Assembly (NCBI GenBank): GCA_034926225.1
Contig: JAYFRF010000012.1
Location: 1-64,000, forward strand
From: JAAZKA01 sp034926225
GTDB taxonomy: Bacteria; Bacillota; Clostridia; Oscillospirales; QAMX01
Reading direction: 5' to 3'
Length of the DNA stretch: 64,000 bases
Made by a program: the position numbers and the translations under genes
Part shown: positions 17,890 through 26,405 of the stretch, piece by piece
How positions within the stretch are numbered: the first letter of the stretch is position 1
How the letters are laid out: the number at the start of each line of letters is the position of its first letter
The notes under the pieces: generated by a model
Database searches by the model: none
The model's input: the letters and a program-made list of their open reading frames with translations, nothing else
Told to the model about the DNA's origin: nothing

Positions 17890-20268
17890 TTACTTCATTT
17901 CGACGATCGTCACCCCGAGGTCTCCCTCGCCGTACCGGCCAAGCCGGAAGCTCGCCACGCGTTTGTCTTTTTTCAGCGCGTCCTGTACGGCGGAGCGCAG
18001 GATGCCCGTGCCTTTGCCGTGGATCACGGTCAGCGTCTTCAGATTTGCCATCGCGGACGTGTCGAGGAAGCGCTCGAGGATGACGATGCCCTCGTCTGAG
18101 TTCATGCCGCGCAAATCGACGGAGGTCTGCGCGTTCATCGTCGCGCTCGCGGTCTGGACGGCGGTTTTTATGACTTTCTTCGTCTCGGCGGCGGCTTCAC
18201 TCTCGACGAGCTGCACATCCGCGAGCTTCGCGTTGATCTGTAAAATGCCGGCCTGAAGCTTCAGTTTGTTGCCTGAAATTTCCAATACGGTGGCGCGGTT
18301 GCCCGTCGCGAGCAGTTCCACCGTGTCCCCCGCCTTGATCGGGCGGCTGTTTTGTGCGACGCGCTTTTTTTGCTCCGGCCGCGCGCCCGCCGTCGCTTCG
18401 TTTAAGACGCGTCCCACCGTGGCGCGGGCTTCCATCAGGTTCTTGGAGAACGCATCCGACGCCGCCTGCCGGCGCATGGCGTCCAACTCATCGTAGACAA
18501 GCTGCGCCGCGGCACGAGCCTCGTCGATGACGTCCCGCGCCTTTTTTTGCGCCGCTTCCAGCTCGCGCTGGCGGTCACGGTCGAGCGTGGCAAGCGCCGA
18601 CGACGCCTTTTTACGGTCTTCGTCGGCTTTTCGGCGCAGCTCTCTGGCCTCCGTGCGCTCCCGCTCCATCGCCTGACGCTCCTGCTCCAGTTTTTCCAGC
18701 ACATCCTCAAACTGCACGCTCTCGGACTGCAGGGATTCCCTCGCCGCGTCGACGATCTCGTCGGGAAGTCCTAAGCGTTTGGAAATGGCAAACGCGTTCG
18801 ACTTACCCGGCACGCCGATCAGCAGCCGGTACGTCGGCCGCAGCGTTTCCAGATCGAATTCGCACGCCGCATTCTCGACGCCCTTTGTCATCAGCGCATA
18901 GGACTTGAGCTCCGCGTAATGCGTCGTCGCCAGCACCTTCGCTCCGCGTTTGCGGATATGCTCGATCACGGAGATTGCCAGCGCCGCGCCCTCAACGGGG
19001 TCGGTACCCGCTCCAAGCTCGTCGAACAGCACCATGGAATTCTCGTCAAGTTCGCCGAGGATTCCGACGATGTTCGTCATATGGGACGAGAAGGTGGAGA
19101 GCGACTGGGAAATGCTCTGCTCGTCGCCGATGTCGGCGAAGATTTTTGAAAAAACGGACACGCGGCTGTCGTACTCCGCCGGGATATGCAGGCCGCACAT
19201 CGCCATAAGGGTCAAAAGCCCCATGGTTTTCAGCGCGACGGTCTTGCCGCCGGTGTTCGGGCCGGTGATGACGAGGGTATCGAAGCCGTCGCCGATGCGG
19301 ATATCGATGGGGACGGCCTTGTCTTTCGGGAGCAGCGGATGCCGCGCGCGGCGCAGAACGACAGCGCCATCCTCCCCGAGGACGGGCGGCTGACCGTCGA
19401 CGGCGAGGGCGAAGCGCGCGCGGGCGAAGATGCCGTCGAGAGCGGTCAGGATGCGGTAATCGTCAACCAGTCCTTCCGCGAACTGCGCCACCTCGTCGGA
19501 AAGAAGCGCGAGAATGCGCTCGATTTCCTTTTGCTCTTTGGATGCAAGGATGCGCAGCTCGTTGTTGGCTTCTACGACGGCGTTCGGCTCGATATAGACG
19601 GTCTGCCCGGAAGCGGAGACGTCGTGGACAAGCCCCGGGAAGGCGTTCTTGCATTCGATCTTAACCGGAACGACGTAGCGGTCGCCGCGGATGGTGACAA
19701 TGTTCTCCTGAAGAAGCTTTGCGTACGACGGCGACGAGATGATGCGGTGCAGGGTTTCGCGGACGCGGGCGTTGGCCGCGCGGATCTGGCGGCGGACGGC
19801 GCCGAGCTCGGGGGATGCGCTGTCGGCGATTTCCTCCTCGCTGAGGATACACTGGGAAATGTGTTCCTCGAGGAACTTGTTGGCTCCCAGTGCCTTAAAG
19901 TAATGGTCGATGGACGTCCCGGGCGCGTCGTCGCGGCGGTCGGTGTTGATCCATGCCTTAGTATCCCGCGCGGTGCGCAGGAACGCCGCGATGCGCAAAA
20001 GCTCCGGCGGATGCAGCAGTCCGCCCCGTTCGGCGCGTCCGACGCTTTCGGTAATATCCTTTAACCCGGAAAATCCGGGAGACGGGCGCGTCGCCATCAG
20101 GCTCAGCGCGTCCTGCGTTTCCCGCATATCGCTCCGCATGTCCTCGATATGGGGCAGCGGCATCAGATTCCGGCAGCGCTCCTTCGCGGCGTCGGACACC
20201 GCGTATTCCGAAAGCATGTCGAGCACGCGCGGCAGCTCCAGCGTCTGGATGGATTTTTCGTAGATCAT
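17890..20268 (-). CDS. mutS2: MutS2 (endonuclease/ribosome-rescue ATPase)
   Basis: MutS-family ATPase without the mismatch-binding domain. MutS2 proteins have been linked to suppression of recombination and, in Bacillus, to splitting collided ribosomes. The 792-residue protein has the core and clamp region (1-300), an ABC ATPase with TGPNTGGKT (about 330) and the Walker B DELGAGTDP (about 410), a long charged coiled coil (about 515-620), a KOW-like region, and a C-terminal Smr domain (about 715-792) containing SVDLRGM and VIHGKGTG. Length and order are typical. GGGAG lies eight bases before the start. The MuF-associated small genes lie immediately upstream on the same strand. Confidence 0.96.
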   Translation of the reverse strand: MIYEKSIQTLELPRVLDMLSEYAVSDAAKERCRNLMPLPHIEDMRSDMRETQDALSLMATRPSPGFSGLKDITESVGRAERGGLLHPPELLRIAAFLRTARDTKAWINTDRRDDAPGTSIDHYFKALGANKFLEEHISQCILSEEEIADSASPELGAVRRQIRAANARVRETLHRIISSPSYAKLLQENIVTIRGDRYVVPVKIECKNAFPGLVHDVSASGQTVYIEPNAVVEANNELRILASKEQKEIERILALLSDEVAQFAEGLVDDYRILTALDGIFARARFALAVDGQPPVLGEDGAVVLRRARHPLLPKDKAVPIDIRIGDGFDTLVITGPNTGGKTVALKTMGLLTLMAMCGLHIPAEYDSRVSVFSKIFADIGDEQSISQSLSTFSSHMTNIVGILGELDENSMVLFDELGAGTDPVEGAALAISVIEHIRKRGAKVLATTHYAELKSYALMTKGVENAACEFDLETLRPTYRLLIGVPGKSNAFAISKRLGLPDEIVDAARESLQSESVQFEDVLEKLEQERQAMERERTEARELRRKADEDRKKASSALATLDRDRQRELEAAQKKARDVIDEARAAAQLVYDELDAMRRQAASDAFSKNLMEARATVGRVLNEATAGARPEQKKRVAQNSRPIKAGDTVELLATGNRATVLEISGNKLKLQAGILQINAKLADVQLVESEAAAETKKVIKTAVQTASATMNAQTSVDLRGMNSDEGIVILERFLDTSAMANLKTLTVIHGKGTGILRSAVQDALKKDKRVASFRLGRYGEGDLGVTIVEMK

Positions 20269-20315
20269 TTATTTGACTCCCAATTTGTAATCGAATTATT
20301 TATTAAAAGACACCG

Positions 20316-20654
20316 TCAAATGCCGTCCTTCCCATCCAGCGGGAAATCTTCGCTGATATCGTCGACGATCGCGTATCGTCCCCCGAAGCGCGCCTTGATC
20401 ATGCGGACGGCGAGATTTTCTTTTTCGCAAATGCTTTCCCATACCTCCGGTTTGACTGGAGCGTCCATGTCAAATTGGTTATTCTCGTCTAAAAATGTGG
20501 CGTTATACTCGTCCTGTAATTCGTCGAGCAGCCGCGCAAGCCCCGGATCGCTGTTGATTTCGTTATAAACAGGGTGCCTATCCTCTAACATTCCGTCTAT
20601 ATTAATCCAGACAGGATAACCCCCGTACTCCAAAAGCAACCTGAATTCCAGCAT
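20316..20654 (-). CDS. Candidate immunity protein 2, paralogue of the gene at 20695
   Basis: A 112-residue acidic protein of no family I recognise. It is clearly paralogous to the preceding gene: both begin MLEFRL.LEY..YPVWI.IDGM and share EINSDP near residue 35 and KARFGGRYAIVD near residue 95, while the middle (about 55-88) differs almost completely. No signal peptide or membrane segment is visible. AAAAAGGAGG lies eight bases upstream of the ATG. Placement directly downstream of a MuF-domain toxin-like gene, in tandem and on the same transcript, is the usual position of an immunity gene. That role is inferred from context alone. Confidence 0.7.
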   Translation of the reverse strand: MLEFRLLLEYGGYPVWINIDGMLEDRHPVYNEINSDPGLARLLDELQDEYNATFLDENNQFDMDAPVKPEVWESICEKENLAVRMIKARFGGRYAIVDDISEDFPLDGKDGI

Positions 20655-20694
20655 ATGATGTCCTCCTTTTTGGAGAAAGCTTTCGGGCAGCGGT

Positions 20695-21036
20695 CTATAG
20701 CCAAAGTTTCCTGCCGCCGTCCGCGAGCTGTCCGCTGATATGGTCGACGATCGCGTACCGCCCGCCGAAGCGCGCTTTTACCATGCATATTACATGCCGG
20801 GCCTGTTCAATAAAACGCGCCTGTTCTTCTTTTGTCCGAAACCCAACATATTCAAACGTATGGGTATCATTGATAAACAGCGCTTCATAGTCATTTTGCA
20901 ATGCCCGCAGCAGTTTTGCAAGCTCCGGATCGCTGTTGATTTCGTCAAAAACGGGGTGGTCGTCTTCCTCCATGCCGTCAATGATAATCCAGACGGGATA
21001 GCAGGCGTATTCCAAAGATAGTCTGAACTCCAGCAT
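20695..21036 (-). CDS. Candidate immunity protein 1 for the MuF toxin-like protein
   Basis: A 113-residue acidic protein, unrecognised, homologous along both ends to the gene at 20316. The N-terminal half has MLEFRLSLEYACYPVWIIID and EINSDPELAKLL; the C-terminal part has MVKARFGGRYAIVDHIS. The TAG stop of the MuF gene lies inside the sequence TTAGGAGG that forms this gene's ribosome binding site, 12 bases before the ATG, so translation of the two is tightly coupled, as expected for a toxin and its antidote. The cytoplasmic location is inferred from the lack of any signal. The alternative is a pair of accessory proteins unrelated to immunity. Confidence 0.72.
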   Translation of the reverse strand: MLEFRLSLEYACYPVWIIIDGMEEDDHPVFDEINSDPELAKLLRALQNDYEALFINDTHTFEYVGFRTKEEQARFIEQARHVICMVKARFGGRYAIVDHISGQLADGGRKLWL

Positions 21037-21048
21037 ATGGTTTTCCTC

Positions 21049-22530
21049 CTAAGGTTTCAGTATCTTGTTGTTTTTCACTCTCGGATTTGCTCCTACAATA
21101 TAACCATTGTTACTAACGGATATAGCTATATATCGTTCTTTACCTTTGTAAAAGATTCGATAAATCTCTCTCGTCCCCTGCATGTTAACATAATCGCCGA
21201 CCTGTAATGCCTGCATAATAACACTCGGTATATCGCTTGTTGCAATATTAATATCTGTAAATTGAGATGCGTGTCGTTCCAGAATATGTTTTAGACCGCC
21301 CTCCTCCAGCCAGATAATCCTTCCATCCTCCAGCTGCATGATCGAAATCACCTTTTCACGGCTGATCTTGTATCCCCGCTCGAGCACCTTGTCGATCAGA
21401 TTGGAGTCCTGTACGCGTGTCTTATAGACCTTGAAGGTCTGTTCCAACGATTTCCGATACGCCTGATAGTTGGCGGCGATAATGGACGCCAGCGCCAGCG
21501 AATTCAGCCAATGCTCTAAGGATAGGGGTTCGTCGGGCTGAAAGGTGTCCCGCGCCAGATCGAAGAATCCCATCGTCGCCCAGTTGCCGATCGTGTAGAA
21601 CGACGGCTCCGCCAGCATTGCCGACGCGTTCGCCGACAGACTGCCGAATAATCCCTCGATCGTTCCGAGTGTCAGCCAGTCCAGCCCCGCGCGTACGTCG
21701 TTTTCCCGAATCGCTTTCGTAAATCGTTCCAATTGCGCCGCGCGAAATAAATGGATCAGCTTCCCCGCGTCGCTTGGTATTCGCAGAAGAGGGTCATACC
21801 ACAGCTCCGTCTCCGATGTCCCGATCACCGTCGGAATCAATTCACACCGACAGTTCGGATGCCCGGGCGGCAGCGCGTCGATATTCTGAAGCTCGCTCAG
21901 AGAAAAAACCCTATCCTTCCGGGCGGCGCAAAGCTCACAGGTGCCCTCCGACGGCGTCAGCTTCCAGCGAAAACCGATATCTTCCCTTCCGTCGGCACAA
22001 ATCTCGGCAATCCGGTACCATGCGGCTTTCGAATAGCAGGCTTTCGCCTGAAGATTCAGCCGGACAAGCTCCGCCGCGTACGTCTCGGAAACCCTGTTTG
22101 CCGTCTCATAAGCGGTGCTCCTGCGGTTGAAGCAATCCTGCATGGTTCGATACAAAGAAGCTTTCACACGTCGATGAAATTGATCGATTTCTTTCCCCAA
22201 CGCGCTTCGGATATTCCCCGGAACATTCCCGTCGGCTATTCGAAGAGCGTTTGCGTAACCGTCGGTGATATCCTCAAGCTTTGCGCTTAAGTAATCCAGC
22301 TTGACAACCGCGTCTCTCACAAGCGCCGCTTTCTCTTTCGGCCCGCCTGCGTTTTGCAACATCGCGTAATGCTTCGGCTGTACCAAATCCGTAACAATTA
22401 ACCGATTGTTTTCGGCGGGTTCGAACAGAAAAACGGCGTAAAACCAGACAATCGCATCCTTGACGGCTGCCACGGACTGTTCCGTGCGCCGAATTAGTGT
22501 TTTTTCAAACGTATCCATTTCCACCATCAT
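21049..22530 (-). CDS. MuF-domain polymorphic toxin-like protein
   Basis: A 493-residue modular protein. The middle carries the zinc-finger-like signature of the phage Mu gpF (minor head protein) domain: C198-x2-C201 followed by PPGHPNCRC (His224, Cys227, Cys229). Residues 1-190 are mostly helical and resemble the N-terminal part of MuF proteins. Residues about 290-400 form a linker region, and the last 83 residues (411-493) look like a small nuclease-type toxin domain: HILERH (His415, His420), a central EIYRIFYKGKERYIAISV strand pair and NGYIVGANP, a pattern reminiscent of the phage-associated BECR-fold ribonuclease toxins. No other phage gene is present within the window. The start (22530, 22527 or 22517) is uncertain because no strong ribosome binding site is seen. 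Two paralogous small genes follow. Confidence 0.75.
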   Translation of the reverse strand: MMVEMDTFEKTLIRRTEQSVAAVKDAIVWFYAVFLFEPAENNRLIVTDLVQPKHYAMLQNAGGPKEKAALVRDAVVKLDYLSAKLEDITDGYANALRIADGNVPGNIRSALGKEIDQFHRRVKASLYRTMQDCFNRRSTAYETANRVSETYAAELVRLNLQAKACYSKAAWYRIAEICADGREDIGFRWKLTPSEGTCELCAARKDRVFSLSELQNIDALPPGHPNCRCELIPTVIGTSETELWYDPLLRIPSDAGKLIHLFRAAQLERFTKAIRENDVRAGLDWLTLGTIEGLFGSLSANASAMLAEPSFYTIGNWATMGFFDLARDTFQPDEPLSLEHWLNSLALASIIAANYQAYRKSLEQTFKVYKTRVQDSNLIDKVLERGYKISREKVISIMQLEDGRIIWLEEGGLKHILERHASQFTDINIATSDIPSVIMQALQVGDYVNMQGTREIYRIFYKGKERYIAISVSNNGYIVGANPRVKNNKILKP

Positions 22531-22563
22531 TACGTACGTTTGTATTGATTCTCCACAGAATAG

Positions 22564-22573
22564 AACAATTGTT
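22564..22573. promoter_or_regulatory. Palindrome AACAATTGTT in the MuF leader
   Basis: A 10-bp palindrome sits just after the MuF promoter and before its start codon. With flanking bases it reads GAACAATTGTTT, one base from the GAAC-N4-GTTC core of Gram-positive LexA boxes, so SOS control is possible but unproven. Confidence 0.35.
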
Positions 22574-22582
22574 TGCTCCTAT

Positions 22583-22611
22583 AGAGTATCACACTAATGT
22601 TCGATTGTCAA
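22583..22611 (-). promoter_or_regulatory. Promoter of the MuF toxin-like operon
   Basis: Minus-strand TTGACA (22611-22606), 17-bp spacer, TACTCT (22588-22583) preceded by an extended -10 TG. It lies about 55 bp before the first MuF start codon. Confidence 0.7.
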
Positions 22612-22644
22612 TCCCCGTTCATTCTTTTTCCGTCCGTTTGTTCT

Positions 22645-23295
22645 CTATCCGAGAATCCCCCGAATCTCCCGCGCGAGCGCCTCGGCGAGCGCCGCGTGGC
22701 CCCGCGCGTCGAGATGCAGGCCGTCCTCCGTACCAGGGCGGCAGACAGCGGACGCGTGGAAAAGATGTGCGCCGAACTGCGAGCCGCCGTTCGGCGGAAG
22801 CAGCGCGTCAAACGCGGCGGGAAGACGGCGCGACAGTTCGATCGCCCGATCACCGAACATCTCGCCGAAGGGCGCTTTATGGATGTCCCCGGTGATCTCC
22901 GGCGGGGTGATAAGCAGGATTTCGGGGCATTTATGGGTTACATAGTTGAAATTCTTCACCTTGATGACCATATTGGCGGCGGCGTAGGCGATTTCCGTCG
23001 GCGTCATGGCAAAGCGCGACTTACAGTCGTTCGTGCCGAGCATAACACAGAGAAGATCGAGCGGCCGGTGGCACTCGAGCGCGATCATGAGCTGCTCCGT
23101 GCCGTTTTTGTCGCCGAACATACAATCGGCGCAGGCGTAGGTGCGTCCGTTGAGCGCATCCTCGACGACGCGGTAGTCCCCGCCCAAAATCGCCTGCACA
23201 CGGCCGGGGCAGCGCACGCCGTACGGGTAGCGCTCCTCCGTCGGTGCGATATAGCCCCACATGTTGGAATCGCCGAAGATCAGGATGTTTTTCAT
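22645..23295 (-). CDS. SGNH/GDSL-family hydrolase
   Basis: A 216-residue esterase-fold hydrolase without a signal peptide, so probably cytoplasmic. The catalytic blocks are present in order: IFGDSN with the nucleophile Ser (about residue 9), the Gly/Asn oxyanion block LGTND (about residue 90), and DGLHLDARGH near the C-terminus supplying Asp and His. Members remove acyl groups from sugars, lipids or peptides; the substrate is unknown. The ATG at 23295 has GGGAG ten bases upstream, whereas a GTG three codons earlier sits on the ribosome binding site. It is the last gene of an era-recO operon. Confidence 0.88.
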   Translation of the reverse strand: MKNILIFGDSNMWGYIAPTEERYPYGVRCPGRVQAILGGDYRVVEDALNGRTYACADCMFGDKNGTEQLMIALECHRPLDLLCVMLGTNDCKSRFAMTPTEIAYAAANMVIKVKNFNYVTHKCPEILLITPPEITGDIHKAPFGEMFGDRAIELSRRLPAAFDALLPPNGGSQFGAHLFHASAVCRPGTEDGLHLDARGHAALAEALAREIRGILG

Positions 23296-23319
23296 CTGCT
23301 TCACGCTCCCTTATCTATG

Positions 23320-24036
23320 TCAAAGGATGATTTTCTTATAGTAGTCGAGCGTCTCATACTCCCGCTCGGAGCAGACGCGGGTATACTGCTCGCAGGCGTC
23401 GGCGAGCACGCGCAGACTGTCCTCCCCGACGGAGAAGGAGAAGACCTTTTCCTCGGGACTGTCCGCGATATGGCGCAGCGCCGCGAGCGCGCCGGGCGTT
23501 AAGGCGACACCGCGGGTATCGATCCGGCCTTCCGACGCGTAGAAATGCGTACCGTCGCCGGAAAGTTCGGGCTCAAAGCCGGTGATGCTCATCAGCCGGA
23601 AGGTAAACGCCGCACGGACAAGCTCGGGCGGCCGATTCTGGATCGACAGTGCGTGCAGCGCGTAGAGCGCGAGCCGGAAAGCCCCGCCGCATTCGGTTCC
23701 GGCGGGGCTTGCGTCACATAAAAGCTCCGAGAAATACGATGCCAACGCAAAGCGGGCGATATCCCGCGTCAGACCGCGAAACTGCTCGATAGAGACGGCT
23801 TCCTCGACACGGTACGCGCCGCGCCGAGACAGGAGCGTAAAATCGGCGAGGGTAAAGACCTGCGTCCCGCCGGCGAGCGGACTGTTCGCCTTGCCAGAGC
23901 CGAAGGCCGCCGCGCGGAGCATGCCGCGTTCCGCCGTCAGCAGCGCAAGCGTCCGGTTCGCGCCTTTTTCCTCGTAGGTACGCAGCACCAGTCCCCGGAT
24001 GCCGATCCTTTCTTCCGGTGAAAGGTCAGTTTTCAT
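23320..24036 (-). CDS. recO: DNA repair protein RecO
   Basis: Recombination mediator that with RecR loads RecA onto SSB-coated gaps and anneals strands. The 238-residue protein has the N-terminal OB fold (RGLVLRTYEEKGANRTLALLT, about 13-33; AFGSGKANSPLAGG) and the helical C-terminal domain with RAAFTFRLMSITGFEP. The zinc-binding Cys cluster of some RecO proteins is not evident. Its start lies inside the 3' end of era (11-base overlap), the era-recO order common in Firmicutes. No clear ribosome binding site precedes the start, which fits translational coupling. Confidence 0.93.
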   Translation of the reverse strand: MKTDLSPEERIGIRGLVLRTYEEKGANRTLALLTAERGMLRAAAFGSGKANSPLAGGTQVFTLADFTLLSRRGAYRVEEAVSIEQFRGLTRDIARFALASYFSELLCDASPAGTECGGAFRLALYALHALSIQNRPPELVRAAFTFRLMSITGFEPELSGDGTHFYASEGRIDTRGVALTPGALAALRHIADSPEEKVFSFSVGEDSLRVLADACEQYTRVCSEREYETLDYYKKIIL

Positions 24037-24913
24037 ACCCGAAGTTGCGCATCTGATAAAGATTGTCGCGCCAGCCCTCTTTGACCTTGACCCAGAGCTC
24101 GAGGAACACGCGGCAGCCCCGCTGACTCTCGAGATCCTCGCGGGAGAGCCGTCCGATCTCTCGGAGCATGGTGCCGCCCTTGCCGATTACGATCGCCTTA
24201 TGCGATTCCTTCTCGACAAAGATCGTCGCCGCGATCTGCAGGGTGCCGTTCCCATCCGTCTCATAGCGGTCGATGACCACGGCGGCGCCATGCGGCACCT
24301 CGCGGTCGAGCTTCCAGAGAAGTTTTTCACGTATAGTCTCCGCCGCGAGCACGCGTTCGGGCTGGTCGGACACCATATCCTCCGGAAACAGCGCCTCTCC
24401 TTCCTGAAGAAGACCATCGAGCTCCTTCATCAGGATGTCGACACCGTCCTTCGTCCTAGCGGACAGCGGAATCACCGCGCGGAAGTCGAGCGTCTGCTGA
24501 TATGCCGCGATCACCGGCAGCAGCTCCTCCGGGCGCAGCGTATCGATCTTATTGACGACGAGGATGCATGGTAACCCTGCGTCGCGGATATTTTCGAGGA
24601 GGATGCTCTCGGGCTTTCCGGGCGCCTCCGGTTCGACGACGAGCACGACGGCGTCGGTATCGGTGACGGTTTCCCGGGTGATTTCCATCATGAAATCGCC
24701 GAGGCGGTTGCGCGGCTTATGGAAGCCGGGGGTATCGACGAAGACATACTGGCCTCCGTCGCGGTTGACGACGGCCATCACGCGGCTGCGGGTGGTCTGG
24801 GGCTTATCGGAGACGATGGCCACCTTCTCGCCTGCGAGCGCGTTTAAAAGCGTGGATTTGCCGACATTCGGACGTCCGACGATTGCGAACATCCCGGATT
24901 TTGTGATCTTCAT
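24026..24913 (-). CDS. era: GTPase Era
   Basis: Essential GTPase that assists 30S subunit maturation by binding 16S rRNA near its 3' end. The 295-residue protein has the G1 loop GRPNVGKSTLLN (about 13-24), G3 DTPGFH, G4 NKID and a C-terminal KH domain with VIGKGGTMLREIGRLSR. Length is standard. It heads the era-recO-SGNH set; the sialidase-like gene ends 49 bases upstream on the same strand. Confidence 0.97.
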   Translation of the reverse strand: MKITKSGMFAIVGRPNVGKSTLLNALAGEKVAIVSDKPQTTRSRVMAVVNRDGGQYVFVDTPGFHKPRNRLGDFMMEITRETVTDTDAVVLVVEPEAPGKPESILLENIRDAGLPCILVVNKIDTLRPEELLPVIAAYQQTLDFRAVIPLSARTKDGVDILMKELDGLLQEGEALFPEDMVSDQPERVLAAETIREKLLWKLDREVPHGAAVVIDRYETDGNGTLQIAATIFVEKESHKAIVIGKGGTMLREIGRLSREDLESQRGCRVFLELWVKVKEGWRDNLYQMRNFGYEN

Positions 24914-24962
24914 AGGGATTCCTTTTCTTTAGTTATTCCCGAAGGATTTATTACCGAAGGAT

Positions 24963-26021
24963 TTACTCCTTCAGGCTCATCTTTCGGATCACGCAGCGGT
25001 TTAAGCAGCCGTGATCCTCCTCTCCTCCCGCGCAGTACGCGAGAAGCACGGTTTCCGCGTCCAAAAACGCGACGGCGGGATAGCAAAACCCGCGTATCGG
25101 GTCATTTTCCAAAACCCGCGGCTCGGAAAAGTCCATGCCGCCTTCCGAAACCGCGTAGACAAGCGGCGTCCTTCCCCAGCCGGCGAAGGTTTCGCGCGTC
25201 TGGTAATTCGGCACCGGGTTCCATACGGCGAGAAGCTTTGCGTCAAACGGGAAGCGCTTGATCTGCAGCGGCGACGCGGGGCCGGTAAACTGCGACGGCT
25301 GCGCCTGTGTCCAGGATTCCCCACCGTCGTAGGAGAAAAACTCATAGTGCCGTCCAAGCGCCGTGCGCGCGTAGCCCCACAGGGCGCCGCCCGGAAGCTC
25401 AACCACACCCGGCTCCTGCAAGCCGGCCGGATTGTTCGGCGTGAAGTACGAGACAAGGCTTTTCGACTGCCGCCAGGTATACCCGTTGTCGTCGGAGAGA
25501 TAAAACGCGTCGAACGGATCATGACGCACCCGGTAGCGCGAGTCCGCGCCCACGGGGTGTATCGCCGCGGGTATGAGCAGCCGTCCCGAGGACAGCCGGA
25601 TAACGCGGTCATTGTTGACGACGTGGTAACCGAGGTCGTCCATGCAGTAAGCGGGCTCCCCCCAGGTCTCGCCGCCGTCGCCGGAGCGGCGCAGGACGAG
25701 CCGCGTATCCTCGGGGCCGCGGCGCACAAGGTAGAAAAGTCCCCACTCGGACTCGCCGAGGCGCAGGCAGCTCACGCTCATCAGGTTTTTTACCCCGGCG
25801 TCGGACGCGCGGAACAACACGCGCGGCGCGCTCCAGCTTTCCCCGCCGTCGCGGGACACGATTTCGGCGATATCGGCGTTGGCGTCGTCATGCCCGTCCT
25901 CCGCGTCGAAGCGGCTGTAGATGAAGCGGATACGATCGCCAAGGATCAAGAACGCGCCCTCGCTGTTGCGCGAATTGCGTCCTTGGGGCGCGAGAGTACA
26001 GACGATTTTTCCCGGATGCAT
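24963..26021 (-). CDS. Asp-box sialidase-like beta-propeller protein
   Basis: A 352-residue protein of the exo-alpha-sialidase/BNR-repeat superfamily. Four Asp-boxes are visible: SRDGGESW, SGDGGETW, SDDNGYTW and SYDGGESW, spaced as in six-bladed propellers, and an early RNSRNSEG may supply arginine residues for carboxylate binding. There is no signal peptide, so it probably works inside the cell on imported sugars, or is not a true sialidase. The ATG at 26021 has GGGAGGG seven bases upstream and is preferred to the TTG before it. No sialic acid catabolic genes are nearby. Confidence 0.85.
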   Translation of the reverse strand: MHPGKIVCTLAPQGRNSRNSEGAFLILGDRIRFIYSRFDAEDGHDDANADIAEIVSRDGGESWSAPRVLFRASDAGVKNLMSVSCLRLGESEWGLFYLVRRGPEDTRLVLRRSGDGGETWGEPAYCMDDLGYHVVNNDRVIRLSSGRLLIPAAIHPVGADSRYRVRHDPFDAFYLSDDNGYTWRQSKSLVSYFTPNNPAGLQEPGVVELPGGALWGYARTALGRHYEFFSYDGGESWTQAQPSQFTGPASPLQIKRFPFDAKLLAVWNPVPNYQTRETFAGWGRTPLVYAVSEGGMDFSEPRVLENDPIRGFCYPAVAFLDAETVLLAYCAGGEEDHGCLNRCVIRKMSLKE

Positions 26022-26090
26022 CAAAAAACCCTCCCTTTTTTAAATCTGCATGATACCCGCTGCGTATAGCACAGTCGAGATATATTGTTT

Positions 26091-26384
26091 TTAAATCAGA
26101 CGTCTTTCTTGTATCGCGCGCAAATGAAATTCCACGCAGCCGTCGGCGCAGGGGAAATCAATTTCATGCTCGGTATCGCTTCCGCGCAGTCGAAAACTGC
26201 CCCCGCAGCGCATGATCTCACACAGCGTATAAAGAACCGGCATCGTTTTTGGACAGAAGCCCGCCGGGCATTCATATTGGCAGCGGAATACATCGCCTTC
26301 TTCTATTCCCAATCTGCACTGCTCCGCTTTCCCTTTTACAGCGGTTATTTCAAAGGTCCAATCCTCCGTTATCCATTTCTTCAC
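26091..26384 (-). CDS. TIGR04076-like small cysteine-rich protein
   Basis: A 97-residue protein resembling the TIGR04076 family of unknown function: a conserved Cys in QCRLGIEEGDVF, the Pro-x-Gly-x-Cys block PAGFCPKTMPVLY, and a later MRCGGSFRL. Six Cys in under 100 residues suggest a metal site or redox role, which is inference. The GTG start at 26384 is preceded by GGGAAAG at nine bases; no ATG is available in the right place. It follows the FHA-SEDS gene by 21 bases on the same strand and is probably cotranscribed. Confidence 0.75.
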   Translation of the reverse strand: MKKWITEDWTFEITAVKGKAEQCRLGIEEGDVFRCQYECPAGFCPKTMPVLYTLCEIMRCGGSFRLRGSDTEHEIDFPCADGCVEFHLRAIQERRLI

Positions 26385-26405
26385 AGCAAAAAACTTTCCC
26401 TTCCG

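Noticed and set aside
19186..20064. Open frame of 292 residues opposite mutS2
   Set aside because: It lies wholly antisense to the well-supported mutS2 gene and has no family features; it arises from codon bias.
20316..22530. Interpretation of the MuF gene as a prophage remnant
   Set aside because: No terminase, portal, capsid, integrase or attachment-site-like repeat was found on either side within the window; a MuF toxin-like module fits better.
24963..26021. Part of a sialic acid utilisation cluster
   Set aside because: No nanA, nanE or nanK-like gene is nearby, and the protein lacks a signal peptide.
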